Below, piece after piece: positions 1 to 18,600 of a stretch of DNA of 64,000 nt. The notes below the pieces were generated by a model, which was given only the letters and a program-made list of their open reading frames with translations, searched no databases and was not told the DNA's origin. The stretch's first letter is position 1. Every line of letters starts with the position of its first letter. Origin of the DNA: Salvelinus alpinus (taxonomy: Eukaryota; Chordata; Actinopteri; Salmoniformes; Salmonidae); NCBI RefSeq assembly GCF_045679555.1, contig NC_092110.1, positions 3,177,390 through 3,241,389 on the forward strand, read 5' to 3'. A program made the translations under genes and the position numbers.

Positions 1-48
1 GTTTAAATGTATTTGGCTAAGGTGTATGTAAACTTCCGGCTTCAACTG
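1..48. mobile_element. Right terminal inverted repeat of a Sleeping Beauty-type Tc1 element, cut by the window edge
   Basis: The first 48 bases match, with one or two differences, the right end of the complete element that finishes at 8299. They end in CAACTG followed by the TA target dinucleotide at 49-50. The body of the element lies to the left of the window. Confidence 0.85.
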
Positions 49-289
49 TACAGCCCCAGAGTGTATTCATGTGGGATCGTCATCATCCGTTTACTATCCA
101 GACGGGGCTAATTTAGCTTTTCCATGCTTGATAATGCAACCACTGTGCAACCACTTTTCCCTCTATGGGTAGCTATACCGCCATGCACTGAGTGTACAAA
201 ACATTAGGAACACCTTCCTAAAATTGAGTTGCGCCCCCTGTTTCCCTCAGAACAGCCTCAATTCATCAGGGCATGGACTCTACAAGGTG

Positions 290-1490
290 TCAAAAGCGTT
301 CAACAGGGATGCTGGCCCATGTTGACTCCAATGCTTCCCACAGTTGTGCCAAGTTGGCTGGTAGTGGATCTCTACTCCAAATAGCTTGTTCCGTCTCATC
401 CCACAGATACTCAATTAGATTGAGAGCTGGTGGCTGGGCAGGCCACTGCAGTAAGCTGAATTCACTGTCGTGTTCGTGGAACCATCCCTGGACAATGTCT
501 TGTGGCATTGGGCATTATCCAGCTGAAAAACTAAATTTGCAGATGGGTACTGTCACGTTCCTGGCCTTATTTCCTTTGTTTAGTCTTTGTTTAGTTGGTC
601 AGGATGTGAGCTGGGTGGGCATTCTATGTTTTGTGTTTCTATGTTGGGTTTGTTGTTTGGCCTAATATGGTTCTCAATCAGAGGCAGGTGTTTGTCATTG
701 TCTCTGATTGGGAACCATATTAAGGTAGCCTGTTTTCACTGTTTGTTTGTGGGTGATTGTTCCTGTTCCAGTGTACCAGTGTTTAGTGTTCACGTTACAG
801 GACTTTATCGTCTTCGTTCCTTTTTGTCGTTTTGTTCGGTGTTTAAGTATTTCCCATTAAATATGGATGATATTCACGCTGCATCTTGGTCCTCCTCTCT
901 TTCACCCGAAGACAGTCGTTACAGGTACACTGCCATGAAGGTATGCACCTGATTGTCAATGATGTTCAGATATCCTGTGGCAAACGTTGCTCCACTTTTA
1001 TCAAGGGACCCAATGTATGGAATGAAAACACACCCCACACCATCACCACCAGCCTGTAATGTTGAGATGAGGCATGATGGATGGACTCATGTGGTTTTCT
1101 CCATACCCTAGTCGTCCTATCAGTGTGAAACAGCAGGAACCAGGATTCATTAGACCAGACAATGTTTTTCCAATTCTCCAGTGTCCAGTGTTTTCGTTCC
1201 TTAGCCCACTTCAACTCCAGTTTCTTGTTTTTTGCTGAAAGAAGTGGAACTCTGTAAGGTTGTCGGCTGGCATACCCCATTCGTGTCAAGGTAGGACGAG
1301 TTGTGCATTCTTTTATTGGTGTTTGGACACCAATGTTGTACTGGACTGTCAGTTGACTAACTGTAGCCCGTTTGTTGCTCTGCACAAATTGTGACAGCCA
1401 GCTTTGTCCTCTTTCATCAATGACCCGTTTTCGACCACTGGTCTGACGTTGGCTGGATGTCCTTTGGGTGATGGACGATTGTTGATACAC
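290..1490 (-). pseudogene. Tc1 transposase remnant, split by the solo LTR
   Basis: The minus strand at 1490-966 encodes the N-terminal HTH half and the first catalytic region of a Tc1 transposase (SGRKRVIDERGQSWL, then LENWKNIVWSNESWFLLF). The 508-290 piece encodes the C-terminal part ([20 protein letters not shown] ... LIEYLWDE). The usual first catalytic motif WSDES reads WSNES, so the first catalytic Asp is replaced by Asn. The LTR at 551-923 separates the halves. The gene is inactive. Tc1 transposases normally have about 340 residues and cut DNA with a DDE triad. Confidence 0.8.
551..923. mobile_element. Solo LTR (373 bp) with 5-bp target duplication GGTAC
   Basis: The segment starts TGTCACGTTCC and ends CGTTACA, and is flanked by GGTAC at 546-550 and 924-928. 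This TG...CA segment with a 5-bp duplication is the signature of a recombined solo LTR. It holds an inverted repeat (663-683 against 702-722, one mismatch) and ATTAAA near its 3' end. The same family recurs in reverse at 62486-62799. No internal retroviral or retrotransposon genes remain. Confidence 0.8.
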
Positions 1491-1831
1491 ACGGGAAACT
1501 GTTGATCATGAGAAACCCAGCAGCGTGGCAGTTCTTGACAAACTCAAAGTGGTGCGCCTGGCACCTACTACCATACCTCGTTCAAAGGCACTTAAAACAT
1601 TTGTCTTGCCCATTCACTCTCTGAATGGCACACATACACAATCCATGTCTCAATTGTCTCAAGACTTAAAAATGCTTATTTAACCTGCCTTCTCCCCTTC
1701 ATCTACATTGATTAAAGTAGATTTAACAGGTGACATCAATAAGGGATCATACTGTAGCTTTCACCTGGATTCACCGAGTCAGTCTGTCATGAAAATAGCA
1801 GGTGATCCTAATGCTTTGCACACTCAGTGTA

Positions 1832-8727
<6,896 letters not shown>

Positions 8728-10172
8728 TGGCCGAACAGGGGGAGACGGGGATGAAGAGGAATGGATGAGGCAGAAAGGGTGACATCAAGACCCCTGCTCC
8801 CCTGCCTCCACATCTCAGATTTGGAGGTGCCTCAGGAAACTGAATGGGACGAAAGAAGAGGGTTGGAGGTTTGGAGAGGTGATACTTGGTTGTCTATCTG
8901 TTGCCCTAACCTATCAGTCATAACCTGTGTCAGCCATAACCTGTCAGCCATAACCTGTCAGCACCAGACTTGGGAAGAGTCAGATGGACTGTAAAAGCCC
9001 TACATCCACCAGACTGACATCACCAGTCAACATAACCATGTAACCACCTGAGACGACATACATAACACACTACAGAGACAAATAACTGACAGTGAAAGCC
9101 CTTTGAGCTATTTTTTTAGCCAAAACGGCAATAAATAAAAAAGGATCAACCTTTGCTGGGTTTCAAGAAAACCTATCTGCGCCTTAATTGGACCGATGCT
9201 GGTTGGGAATGGAGTGTAAAAGGAAAAGTAAGGGAATGTCGAAATATCTCACCATCACTTTTTTATTCAAACAAACTCTGACTGTCTGCGTTTCCAAAGC
9301 ATGTACTCTCTCCAGATGTTTTCTGGATCTGATTCTTATAATACTTCAGTTCTGATGTTAACACACTTGCGTGTGCCTACTTCGACTTTACTAATGCAGT
9401 GCAAACAAACAAACACACACACAGCCGACATATCAAAATATTCTGCCATGGAGAGTAGATCCCACTCTTCTTTCCCTACAGAAAGAAGGGAACTCTCATT
9501 GATAGTCAAGCTAGATGTGCTATGAACCAAAGACAAGTTACACTAAACACAAAAAGAAAAGCCACTTGGCTCCAAGTCCTCATGTCCACATTATTACTAT
9601 TTTAGTGTTTAACCAACCAACCAATGAAATGATACAGCCTCCTGAATCCATGACAGGATATGACATCACCATGAGCGGGTTCTGTATCGTTTCAGAATCT
9701 AGAGGTTGATCCAGAGGAGGGAATTTGGATTGGTCTCAGAATATTTTAGAACAAGGAACGCTAATGATGTCCTTGTTCTCGTGTGTCTCCCTTCCATCCC
9801 TCTGTCTCTAGTATGAAGTATGTATGATGTGACATAATCTGGGAGCCCAGAACCAAATCCAGCGTGCGCTAGTCTGTCACAAGGGATTAGAAGTGACGCG
9901 CCACCGCTCCTCTCTTTACAAGGAAGTGCAATGTGTCAACAGTTCCCCTGTAGAGTTGTGTCCTAGTGTAACGACTAGACTGATATTATGAACACACCCA
10001 ATGTGCCTTCATCACCTATGCAGGCCCTGAACCACAACCATGCCTTGACAATCAAATCACAGCTTCTCCCTAAGCAACGCAACACGCCCACATGAGTCAC
10101 AGAGATCAGTTTTAATGTCAATTTTAAGCTCTTCATCTGTAACTTTATTCTTGGTCAGAAGTACATTGGTAT
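8728..10172 (+). other. FRMD6 3' UTR and downstream flank
   Basis: No open frame of note follows the FRMD6 stop. A polyadenylation signal AATAAA lies at 9130-9135, about 400 bp after the stop, so a short 3' UTR is possible, but longer forms cannot be excluded. A CATAACCTGTCAG-type short tandem repeat lies at 8915-8965. Beyond 9200 I see unique-looking AT-rich sequence. Confidence 0.6.
9130..9135 (+). promoter_or_regulatory. frmd6: Candidate FRMD6 polyadenylation signal
   Basis: This is the canonical AATAAA hexamer, about 400 bp after the FRMD6 stop codon and followed by an A-rich stretch. It is the first such hexamer downstream of the stop. Confidence 0.5.
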
Positions 10173-10595
10173 TTAAAGGCCCAGTGCAGTCAAAAAATTT
10201 GATTTTTCTGTGTTTTTCTATACATTGCCACACTATGGTGATGGAACAATACTGTGAAAATTATGATAATGCCCTTTTAGTGTAAGCTGTTTAAAAAGAA
10301 TGCCTGATATTTTAGCCTGTTTTGGTGGGATGGAGTTTTAGCCTGCCTGGTGACATCACCAGGCGGTAAATTAGTTAATAGACCAATAAGAAAGAGTTCC
10401 AAACCTCTGCCAATAACAGTTAGTTTTCCCCTCCCCACTCAGAACACTCCCACAGTCCTAGCAAAGTTATTGTTCTTCGCTAAGAAGCTATTTTTGTTTC
10501 TTTTTCACCATTTTAACTGCTAACAGTAAGCTACTTAGCTGTTACCCAGAAATGATTTGATATTGAGATAAAAATGGCTGCATTGGACCTTTTAA
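10173..10595. mobile_element. piggyBac-like MITE with TTAA at both ends
   Basis: The terminal repeats AAGGCCCAGTGCAG and CTGCATTGGACCTT are imperfect inverted copies, each flanked by TTAA (10173-10176 and 10592-10595). TTAA duplication is the hallmark of piggyBac transposition. It has no coding capacity. An internal perfect hairpin (GCCTGGTGACATCACCAGGC) sits near 10345. Confidence 0.7.
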
Positions 10596-10908
10596 TCATT
10601 GACTTCAGAGTTTAAACATCGTTATTCAAACAGTTTTAGCAGATTAACCAATAATCATTGAAGGGGATTACTCTAATGTCATCTACCATCCCTAGCCTAG
10701 CTTTATGTTAAACGTGTCAGAGTTATTTAAATCTGTGGTAGTCAGGTACCTGTCATGTGAAATGTAGCCCAGATGACGTCATGGGCTGGTTCAAGACTTC
10801 CCGACTACATCATTGGCTGTGCCAGGTCTGATGCTTGGAGCAAGATGAGTTTCTACATGCCCTCACCTGTCTGTCTGTGTACAGAGCTGAGGAAAGCGCT
10901 TAGATGTA

Positions 10909-10954
<46 letters not shown>

Positions 10955-11237
10955 ACATTTTGACTTAGTTCTTTCTATATGTTGGTAGTTTTTTTCTTTT
11001 TTACTCGGCTGTGTTTGTTAGTCCTTTAAAACTGTCTTTTGTTTGTTTTGTCTCGATAATTATTTTAAATTGGAACTTGTTACATTTGTTTGTTTTCATT
11101 TCATAATTTTAGCTGATTGGAAGTAGAAAGTGTCATATTTTTTGTATGGAGTGTTTTAGAACTGTGAGATTTGTTGTATATGTTGAAAAGGTATTCTTTG
11201 TGTGCAGTTGGTGTGTGTCAGTATTATACGCAAAGTA
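10596..11237. other. Intergenic sequence with a (CA)n microsatellite
   Basis: (CA)n runs at about 10914-10951. The remainder is AT-rich with no gene or repeat I recognise. Confidence 0.6.
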
Positions 11238-11643
11238 CACTCACAGGAGAGTTTATTAGGTACACCCATCTAATACCGGGTCAGACCCCTCTTTGCCTCC
11301 AGAACAGCCTGAATTATTTGGGTGTCGGAAACATTCCACAGAGATGTTGGTTCTCGCAATGGCATCACGCTGTAGATTGGATGGTGGTACATTTTATGCT
11401 GCAAACAGCCTGTTCCAACTCATCCGTGACAAGGATCGACGAGTTGTGCATTCCGAGATGCCGGTCTGCACACCACTGCTGCGCCACTATTTATCTGTTT
11501 GTGGCCCGCCTGTTAGCTTGCACGATTCTTGCCATTCTCCTTTGACCTCCGTCATCAACAAGCTGTTTTCGCCCACAGGACTTCCTCTGACTGGATGTAA
11601 ACCTTAGACGCTGTGATGTACCTAATAAACTGTCCGGGGAGTG
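11238..11643. mobile_element. Internally deleted Tc1-like element (about 406 bp)
   Basis: The left end CACTCACAGGAGAGTTTATT and right end ending AATAAACTGTCCGGGGAGTG are inverted copies flanked by TA (11236-11237 and 11644-11645). The interior holds only transposase scraps, so it would depend on transposase from elsewhere. Confidence 0.75.
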
Positions 11644-11645
11644 TA

Positions 11646-12765
11646 ATGTGACAGTGTTTCAACCCTGTGACACCAAATTCACTTATTTTCAATATTGGGC
11701 CCCTTTTTACCCAGGAATAGTCGTAATTTCAATTTACAGTAGCTGAAGAACGTTGATACCTAATCATTTTTTGCTTTGCTCAGTTAATTGGCCAAGAGCC
11801 AAGGTGTGAAACCCAACACTACACAAATATAGATTTCTTATACATTACTTCCCGTTAAGGTGTGGAAACAGACAAGACTGCCCTCTCTTGCCTCTTTTAT
11901 TCGCTATCGTCATAGAGATTTCTCCGAACCGTACCTACTCAATGTAAATTGGATCTAGCGTTTGTCTTCCAAATTTGTCTTGCATTCACTATTTTTGCAT
12001 TTCTACCCCAGTCAGTAAACCTTATTGAGAAGACCGTTTCAGTGACCTCATTTTATGTGTAGTAATAGTACATTAGGCATGTACAGTTGTATTCCAAACC
12101 TCATTCACATGGTCTAATATCTCTAGAGTAACGAACAAAACAAATTACTACTTCATTATGTATTTGGAATTCAAAACTACTGTGTGCCTCAGTTAAGCAA
12201 TAATTTGTTAGTGTGGATCAACATTCTAGCTGAGCTTTTCCGTTGCTGCTCCAGAGAGCTTTATTCTAGAACATTCTAGAGCCCTCTAAAAGAACCTTCT
12301 AGAACCTTTAGAATGTTTCAGAAGCAGCTCTGCTGTGGTACAATGGAGAGACCTGACATTTTCACTTCTCTTCACAGCTGGTCTCATCAGCTGGACACGT
12401 TGGCCTAGAATACTGAGCAAAGCATCTTGGCCTAGAAACACAGATCAGGCCAAGGCAGCAAGAAACAATTGTTGGAAAGAAATGTGTAATAATTAATACA
12501 CTTATGAATTTGATATCGTCGTGTAATTTCAAAGCAAAAATTAATGCTGTAACACTTTATTTCCAACAAGATGTTACTTGTTATTTCTACTCATTAATAA
12601 TGGGTATCTGAGAAACAGAAAGATATGTTGAAATGAATATTTTTCTGGTAGATTATTGGTGATATATTAACCCAGTGTGTGTCCAGGTACATAGCCATAA
12701 AAACAGAACCACAACCTGAAAACTTTTGCATTCGGATAAACTCTCTACTTTGGTGACTTAGGCTA
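11646..12765. other. Intergenic stretch without a gene; holds a heat-shock-element-like cluster
   Basis: No open frame or transposon is recognisable. The only striking signal is the run of NGAAN/NTTCN pentamers at 12264-12304. Confidence 0.6.
12264..12304. promoter_or_regulatory. Cluster of heat-shock-element pentamers
   Basis: TTC-TA-GAA-CA-TTC-TA-GAG at 12264-12281 and GAA-CC-TTC-TA-GAA at 12292-12304 show alternating pentamers at exact 5-bp spacing, the HSF1 site pattern. The position is intergenic, about 3.5 kb downstream of FRMD6 and 12 kb upstream of the proposed GNG2 first exon. Function is unproven. Confidence 0.4.
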
Positions 12766-14483
12766 CAGTGCATATCATAAGTATTCAGCCCCCGTGGATT
12801 TCTTCACAATGTATTGTTGTCAATGATCTACACAAAATACTCATGTACATTTCAATTAACGGAAAATAGGACACACATATACGCTGAGTGTACAAAACAG
12901 AGCGCCTTCCTAATATTGAGTTTCACCCTATTTTTTTCCCCTTCAGAACAGCCTCAATTTGTTATGCATGGACTCTACAAGGTGTCAAAAGCGTTCCAAA
13001 AGGATGTTGGCCCATGTTGACTCCAATGCTGTCCCATAGTGCTGTCAAGTTGGCTGGATGTCCTTTGGGTGGTGGACCATTCTTGATACACATGGGAAAC
13101 TGTTGTGTGAAAAACTCAGCAGCGTTGCAGTTCATGATGACACACTCAAACCAGTGCGCCTGGCACCTACTGCCATACCCCCTTCAAAGGCTCTTTTGTT
13201 TTTCCCATTCACCCTCTGAATTGCACACGTTCACAATCCATGACTCAATTGTCTCAAATTATTCTTTAACTTGTCTCCTCCCCTTCATCTACACTGATTG
13301 AGGTGCATTTACCAGGCAACATCAATAAGGGATCATAGCTTTCAACTGGTCAGTCTATGTCATGGACAGTGTGTCTTGATTAGATAAATATGTAACCCCC
13401 CTGAGTCAATACATGTTAGAAACACCTATGGCAGCGATTGCAGCTGTGAGACTTTCTGGGTAAATCTCTTAGACCTTTGCACACCTGGATTGTGCAATAT
13501 TTTCCCAGTATTCTTTCATACTTCTTCAAGCTCTGTCAAGTTGGTTGTTGTTCATTGCTAGACAGCCATTTTCAAGTCTTGCCATTAGCTTTTCAAGCAG
13601 GTTTAAGTCAAAACTGTAACTAGGCCACCCAGGAACATCTCCTTGGTAAGTAACTGCAGTGTAGATTTGGCCTTGTGTTTTAGGTTACTGTCCTGCTGAA
13701 AGATGAATTTGTCTCCCAGTGTCTGGTGGAAAGAAGACTGAACCAGGTTCTCCTCTAGGATTTTGCCTGTGGTTAGCTCCATTCTGTTTATTTTTATCCT
13801 GGAAAAACTCCCTAATCCTTGCCGATGACAAGTATACCCATAACATGATGCAGCCACCACCATGCTTGAAAATATGGAGCATAGTACTCGGCGATGTGTT
13901 GCGTTGAATTTCCCCCAAACATAAAACTTATTCAGGACAAAAAATTCATTCCTTTGGCACATTTTTTGCAGTATGAATTGTTTAGAGCATTTTCACTCTG
14001 TCATTTAGGGTACTATTGTGGAGTAACTACAATGTTGTTGGTCTAGCTTCAGTTTTCTCCCATCACAGCCTTTAAACGTTGTTACTTTTTTTTAAATGGC
14101 CTCATGGTGAAATCCCTGAGCAGTTTCCTTCCTCTGCTGGCAACTCCGTTAGGAAGGACACCTGTGTCTTGGGTGTATTGACACACCATCCAAAGCTTAA
14201 TTAATAACTTTACCATGCTCAAAGGGATATTCTGTGTCTGCTTTTTACCCATCTGTGTCATTCTTTGTGAGTCATTGGAAAAGCCCCCTTGTCTTTGTGT
14301 TTGAATCTGTGCTTGAAATACACTACTCGACCGAGAGACCCTACACATAATTGTGTGTGTGGGGTAGTGATAAAAATGTACCAACAAATCACAATTATAT
14401 CCAGTTCAATCCCACTTTGTTAACTCAACAAAATGTGAAAAAATCCAGGGGGGGGGGGGGGTGAATGCTTATGATATGCACTG
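12766..14483 (-). mobile_element. Tc1-like element with a second Tc1 element inserted in it
   Basis: The ends CAGTGCATATCATAAGTATT and the complement at 14464-14483 are flanked by TA (12764-12765 and 14484-14485). Transposase remnants on the minus strand at 14387-14082 and 13962-13603 include SFHQTLGDKFIFQQDSNLKH (second catalytic region) and several stops. A poly-G run sits near the right end. It belongs to the same family as 19905-22125. Confidence 0.85.
12882..13370. mobile_element. Deleted Tc1-like copy nested in the 12766-14483 element
   Basis: It starts CGCTGAGTGTACAAAAC, with TA before it, and follows the 186-1829 family (TCAGAACAGCCTCAATT, ACTCTACAAGGTGTC, GGATGTCCTTTGGGTG) with a large internal deletion. 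The right end is degraded. The host element resumes near 13376. Confidence 0.75.
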
Positions 14484-14485
14484 TA

Positions 14486-15482
14486 TATACACGGCCATAC
14501 TGACACTGAGGAAGTGTCTGTATATCTGCACTAAGTATCCATAGTCCTTTCTGTGAAAGGATCTCCCTTCTGGAAAAACATTTTTTGGGGTCAAACCCTG
14601 TAGTAGTGAAAATGTTTTGTTAAATATGAAGTCTGGTGCGTGCCGTCTTGGTAATAATACCCATAACAATATTCAATAAAAAGGTACATTTATTTGCCAA
14701 AATCGAGCTGTCCTGTCCTCTCTGATGTTTGGTCAATCTTGTGGAAGCCATTATTATATAACAGACAGAGCAATAAAAACAGCAGACAGTCAAACACACT
14801 GGCCCTGTTTGAAGACTTTAAACATTGACCTTATTTTCTTCCTGAAACCAATTCTGATAGCGGCTATTTCGAAGATGGATCTACTGTCAATGACTATGAT
14901 TCCCCTACTTAATTAACTTGGTTGAATGCAATGACTGTAAGTTGCTCTGGATAAGAGTGTCTGCTAAATGACTCAAATGTAAACCAACTGTTAGGTTCAG
15001 TGAATAGTTTAACCCTTCCGTGAAGTATTCACTGATCTAACAGTTGGTTTATCGAAGCAAAGCTATGTAGTAGAGTCACCCGTCCAAATAATGTTAGATC
15101 ATTAATTACTTTAAGTAGGGTATTTTAAAGGATTCAAACTGAGTCCTCTGCTCTCCCGATCGACATTCTGAGAAGACTGGGAAAAGCCAAGATGCTGTAT
15201 CCATGAAGACATGCTGCCCTCTGCTGCCCACAGAGAAGAGCTTACCTCAGCAGTTGTTCTACCTTGTCATACCCTAGTTAGCCAGCAGGTGACAGTGTTG
15301 GCTGTGTTCCTATAACACCAAGGCAGAGCAGTGCGGTCTGTAGAAGGGTCGAATGGAGATGCGGGAACATGAAGCAACATCATCACACACACATTGCACA
15401 TAGATGTGACATGCCTATCTCTCTCTAGTCCCTCCCTATGTGCTCCGGCTCCAAGGATATAAGTCATAGTTGTTACTTATAT
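14486..15482. other. Intergenic sequence with a SINE-tail fragment and a hairpin
   Basis: A 45-bp fragment at 14936-14981 matches the 3' tail of the SINE at 59.7 kb. It is followed directly by a hairpin (arms 14981-15006 and 15026-15050). AATAAA lies near 14674. No gene is visible. Confidence 0.6.
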
Positions 15483-15800
15483 TACATTTACATTTAAGTC
15501 ATTTAGCAGACGCTCTTATCCAGAGCGACTTACAAATTGGTGCATTCACCTTATGATATCCAGTGGAACAACCACTTTACAATAGTGCATCTAACTCTTT
15601 TAAGGGGTGGGGGGGTTAGAAGGATTACTTTATCCTATCCTAGGTATTCCTTAAAGAGGTGGGGTTTCAGGTGTCTCCGGAAGGTGGTGATTGACTCCGC
15701 TGACCTGGCGTCGTGAGGGAGTTTGTTCCACCATTGGGGTGCCAGAGCAGCGAACAGTTTTGACTGGGCTGAGCGGGAACTGTACTTCCTCAGAGGTAGT
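15483..15800 (-). repeat. Dispersed repeat with a SINE/LINE-type shared tail
   Basis: The + strand begins with the complement of the shared tail (TTTAGCAGACGCTCTTATCC, then AGAGCGACTTAC). It continues through GTGCATTCACCTTATGATAT and GGTGGTGATTGACTCCGCTG to CTGTACTTCCTCAGAGGTAG. The tail recurs at 14936, 59812 and 62266. I recognise it as a high-copy salmonid repeat but cannot name the family. Confidence 0.6.
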
Positions 15801-17599
15801 ATGACTTTAGTATAGCCTATGTGTAAGAGGGAATAGTGTGTACATGTGTGAGTGTACGAGAGTGGTTGGCTTTTCTGTACAGTATACTATTTACTTGAGT
15901 GTGATAAAAAGTTACATTGGTTTCTTATAACTATAAGCATGTGTATATGAGTATATGAGGGAACTGTGTATAGCACACTTTGTGCGTAAGAGTATATGAG
16001 CAAGGGTTCCCAATAGTTGAGTTTTGCTCTACACTACAGTACTTGAGTGGGATGGAGAGTTGTGTTGTGCTTTGGATGAGTGTTTCTCGTGGAGAGAGAT
16101 GCTGTGTGTGGGTGGATAGGTTAAAGAGAACATGAATAACATTGTACACAATAGGGACACCCCCCCCCCCCCCTCTCTCTCTCTCCCTCTATCTCTCCTC
16201 TCTCAGTATGATGGTTGGAACATCATAACCCTCCATTCAACATCATCTTCAACCTCATCTCCCAATTGTTTGTATATTCACTATTGTATCCGACAAATTC
16301 CGTCGTGAATTGTAATAACTGTCAATTCAAGAAGCCAATCCTTCCATGCAACAACACAGAGGAGTGGAGAGATCAGATGTGGTTTCAAATCTACAGGAAA
16401 CATGGACATCTAAGCTCCTCCCCCAGCCTATGACGTCAATAGTGTCCCCCTCTCTCTTCACCCCTCCTCATGCTTTGCTCCCCCCTTTCTCCCCCAGCTA
16501 CACAGCTGTACAGGAAATCAGTCATCCACCATCCACCACTGTCGCCACGGCAACACAGACGGGGAAATCAATTTTTATCAGCCTCTCTCCTTTTCTCTCT
16601 CTTTCGCTCTCTCTCCCCATGTCTCGATTACTTTCTCGCTCTCTTCTTTTCTCTGTCTTTTGTCTCACCAAATAATATGTAATTCTTACTAAACATGCAT
16701 ATATTTTTTATATGATTACGCGGCGCAGGATGATTCCGAAATTCAGCACAAAGGCTGCTGGCAGATCATTAGAGACGTGTGTGTGTGTGTGTGCATGTCT
16801 GTGTGTTTAGGTGACTGTAGTGTCTCCAGTCCAACCGTGCTGACTGACCTCTCATTAATCCCATGGGGCATCAGGGCAGGACCGTTCTCCCCTACCGTGT
16901 CCTGGACAACCGCTTGCTGCTGGAGCCAGATGGTCACGAAGCAGAATTGAAATCCCCCAACCCCCTCTCTACCCCCTCCCTGATGCCAACCAAACCAACC
17001 CCGCCCCATGGCCTGTTGCCCACACACTCACACTCTTCAACAGGAGACCCATTCAAGCATACATCCTCTTACTATCTCTTAGAATTCGGATAGCGTTTTT
17101 TCTGTCAAAGCTTCTTCTTATTTTGGTTTTTTATGTTTCAGGAATGTCTGTTTCTGCTGCTTGTCTCCCCTCTCCCTCCTCTGCCATAAACACTAGCCTA
17201 CCACCCCATACCAATGTATAATTGCAGTATCCTAATAACTATGAAAATAAAACAGAAGCCTGTAGTATATCTGGGAAGGAGGAACTGTTTCTGCTCCTCT
17301 TCTCCCCTCTCCCTCCTCTGTCACAAACATTAGTCTACCCTCACTATACCAATGTATAATTGTAATAGCCATATCTGGGAGAGAGTGTCCTCTATCCGAG
17401 GGATTAGTAATCCAGTGCTTATTAAACTAGCTCATTAACTAAAACAGCCTCAGTGACACCGAAACAGGGTTCAGAGATGATCCCTTGAGCCGATAATAAG
17501 ACACGATAATCAGATTACAAATCAACAAATCTCATGCTTTATCTTGTTGTATTCCGTGGAGGTTGTGGCCTATAACTTTGATGTCTCTCTCTGGCAGTT
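15801..17599. other. Intergenic sequence with pyrimidine tracts and candidate conserved non-coding blocks
   Basis: Poly-C/CT tracts run at 16159-16205 and 16580-16660. A GT run lies at 16773-16795. The blocks 16690-16770 and 16850-16960 look unique and free of repeats. A TGACGTCAAT (CRE-like) sequence is near 16430. There is no convincing coding frame. Confidence 0.5.
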
Positions 17600-17724
17600 G
17601 TGTCCCTTATGACTCCCTATTTCTCTCTGTAGTGTACTACTTTTGGCATTTCTTAAAAAGTAGTGCACTACATAGAGAATAGGCATAGGATGCCATTTGG
17701 GACGCAAAGGATGCCATTTGGGAC
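17600..17724. repeat. Palindromic salmonid repeat, copy 2 (degraded)
   Basis: TAGTGTACTACTTTTGGCA is mirrored by AAAAAGTAGTGCACTACAT, ending in a duplicated GATGCCATTTGGGAC. Confidence 0.75.
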
Positions 17725-18600
17725 CTGGCTTTAAACAATCCCTCTTCCAGAGCAACCACTACTGAGTGAATTACACACCACCTCGCCAGGTCTCGGGTCC
17801 GTTCCATTTTAATTCAGTTGATTCTGAATCTGATTCCAGTTTCTGTCACTGAAAAGCATTGAGGAAATATTCAGTTTATTGACTGAATCAAAATGGAATC
17901 AACTCCAAACCTGCTAGCTAACAAAAAATACTCTCTGGTCTCCCCTAGTACTCCCGTCTTTTCTGTTGCCGAAACAGCAATATTTTAATAATGCATATGC
18001 AAATATGTAATAAGAATACACACATTTAGGCTAAATAAAAAGGCGTCCGATAAATATATAAAAAGAATGGCCTACACTTTAATAAAAATCTCTCTCTCAT
18101 CTCTCTCTCTTTCTGTGTGTCTCTCCCCCCTCTCTCTCAAATCCAATATGGTTTAATGGCATGAATAACAAGGTCAATGTTGCAAAGTGAAGTGATACAC
18201 ACAACAATTATGAAGATTATGTTGTCGCTGTTGTTTTCATAATTTTATTTGTTATCACTTCACTTTGGCAACATTGACCTTGTCATTCACTCAGTAGTGG
18301 TGCCCCCCCCCTCCCCACTACTGAGTGGGGTGGCACCACTGCTTGCTCTAAACCTGTTAATTCATATGCAAGACACAGTGGCAGAATAAATTCAACCACA
18401 CCTTTTTTTTTTATCACAAAACCGGATAGCAACCTCTGTCCAGTGAAGTCCACTAAGCATTTTGCATGTACAGTAACAAACAGTTACATGACCTACATGA
18501 TGGTCATGCAAGTTAATTTTTCTGACATTTTCGGACCTATATCTAAACTATTGATTTAGAACCACAGAGAAGTTTTTGTAAAAATATATATATATATATA
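17725..18600. other. Intergenic sequence with two foldbacks and simple repeats
   Basis: CT-rich runs lie at 18090-18140. A long hairpin has arms at 18169-18196 and 18254-18281. A second hairpin, 18288-18327, has a C-rich loop. An (AT)n run lies at 18587-18600. The block 17970-18118 is a repeat matching 24060-24208. There is no gene. Confidence 0.6.

Larger units (their letters stand above)
186..1829 (-). mobile_element. Tc1-like DNA transposon, decayed, carrying a nested solo LTR
   Basis: The ends are inverted repeats: CACTGAGTGTACAAAAC at 186 and its near complement ending at 1829. TA follows on the right (1830-1831); the left TA has become TG. Without the nested LTR and its duplicated target the element is about 1.27 kb, a normal Tc1 size. 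Transposase remnants lie on the minus strand. A shorter relative of the same family is at 12882-13370. Confidence 0.85.

Noticed and set aside
14674..14679. AATAAA as the FRMD6 polyadenylation signal
   Set aside because: It lies about 6 kb after the stop with several transposons between. The signal at 9130 is far closer.
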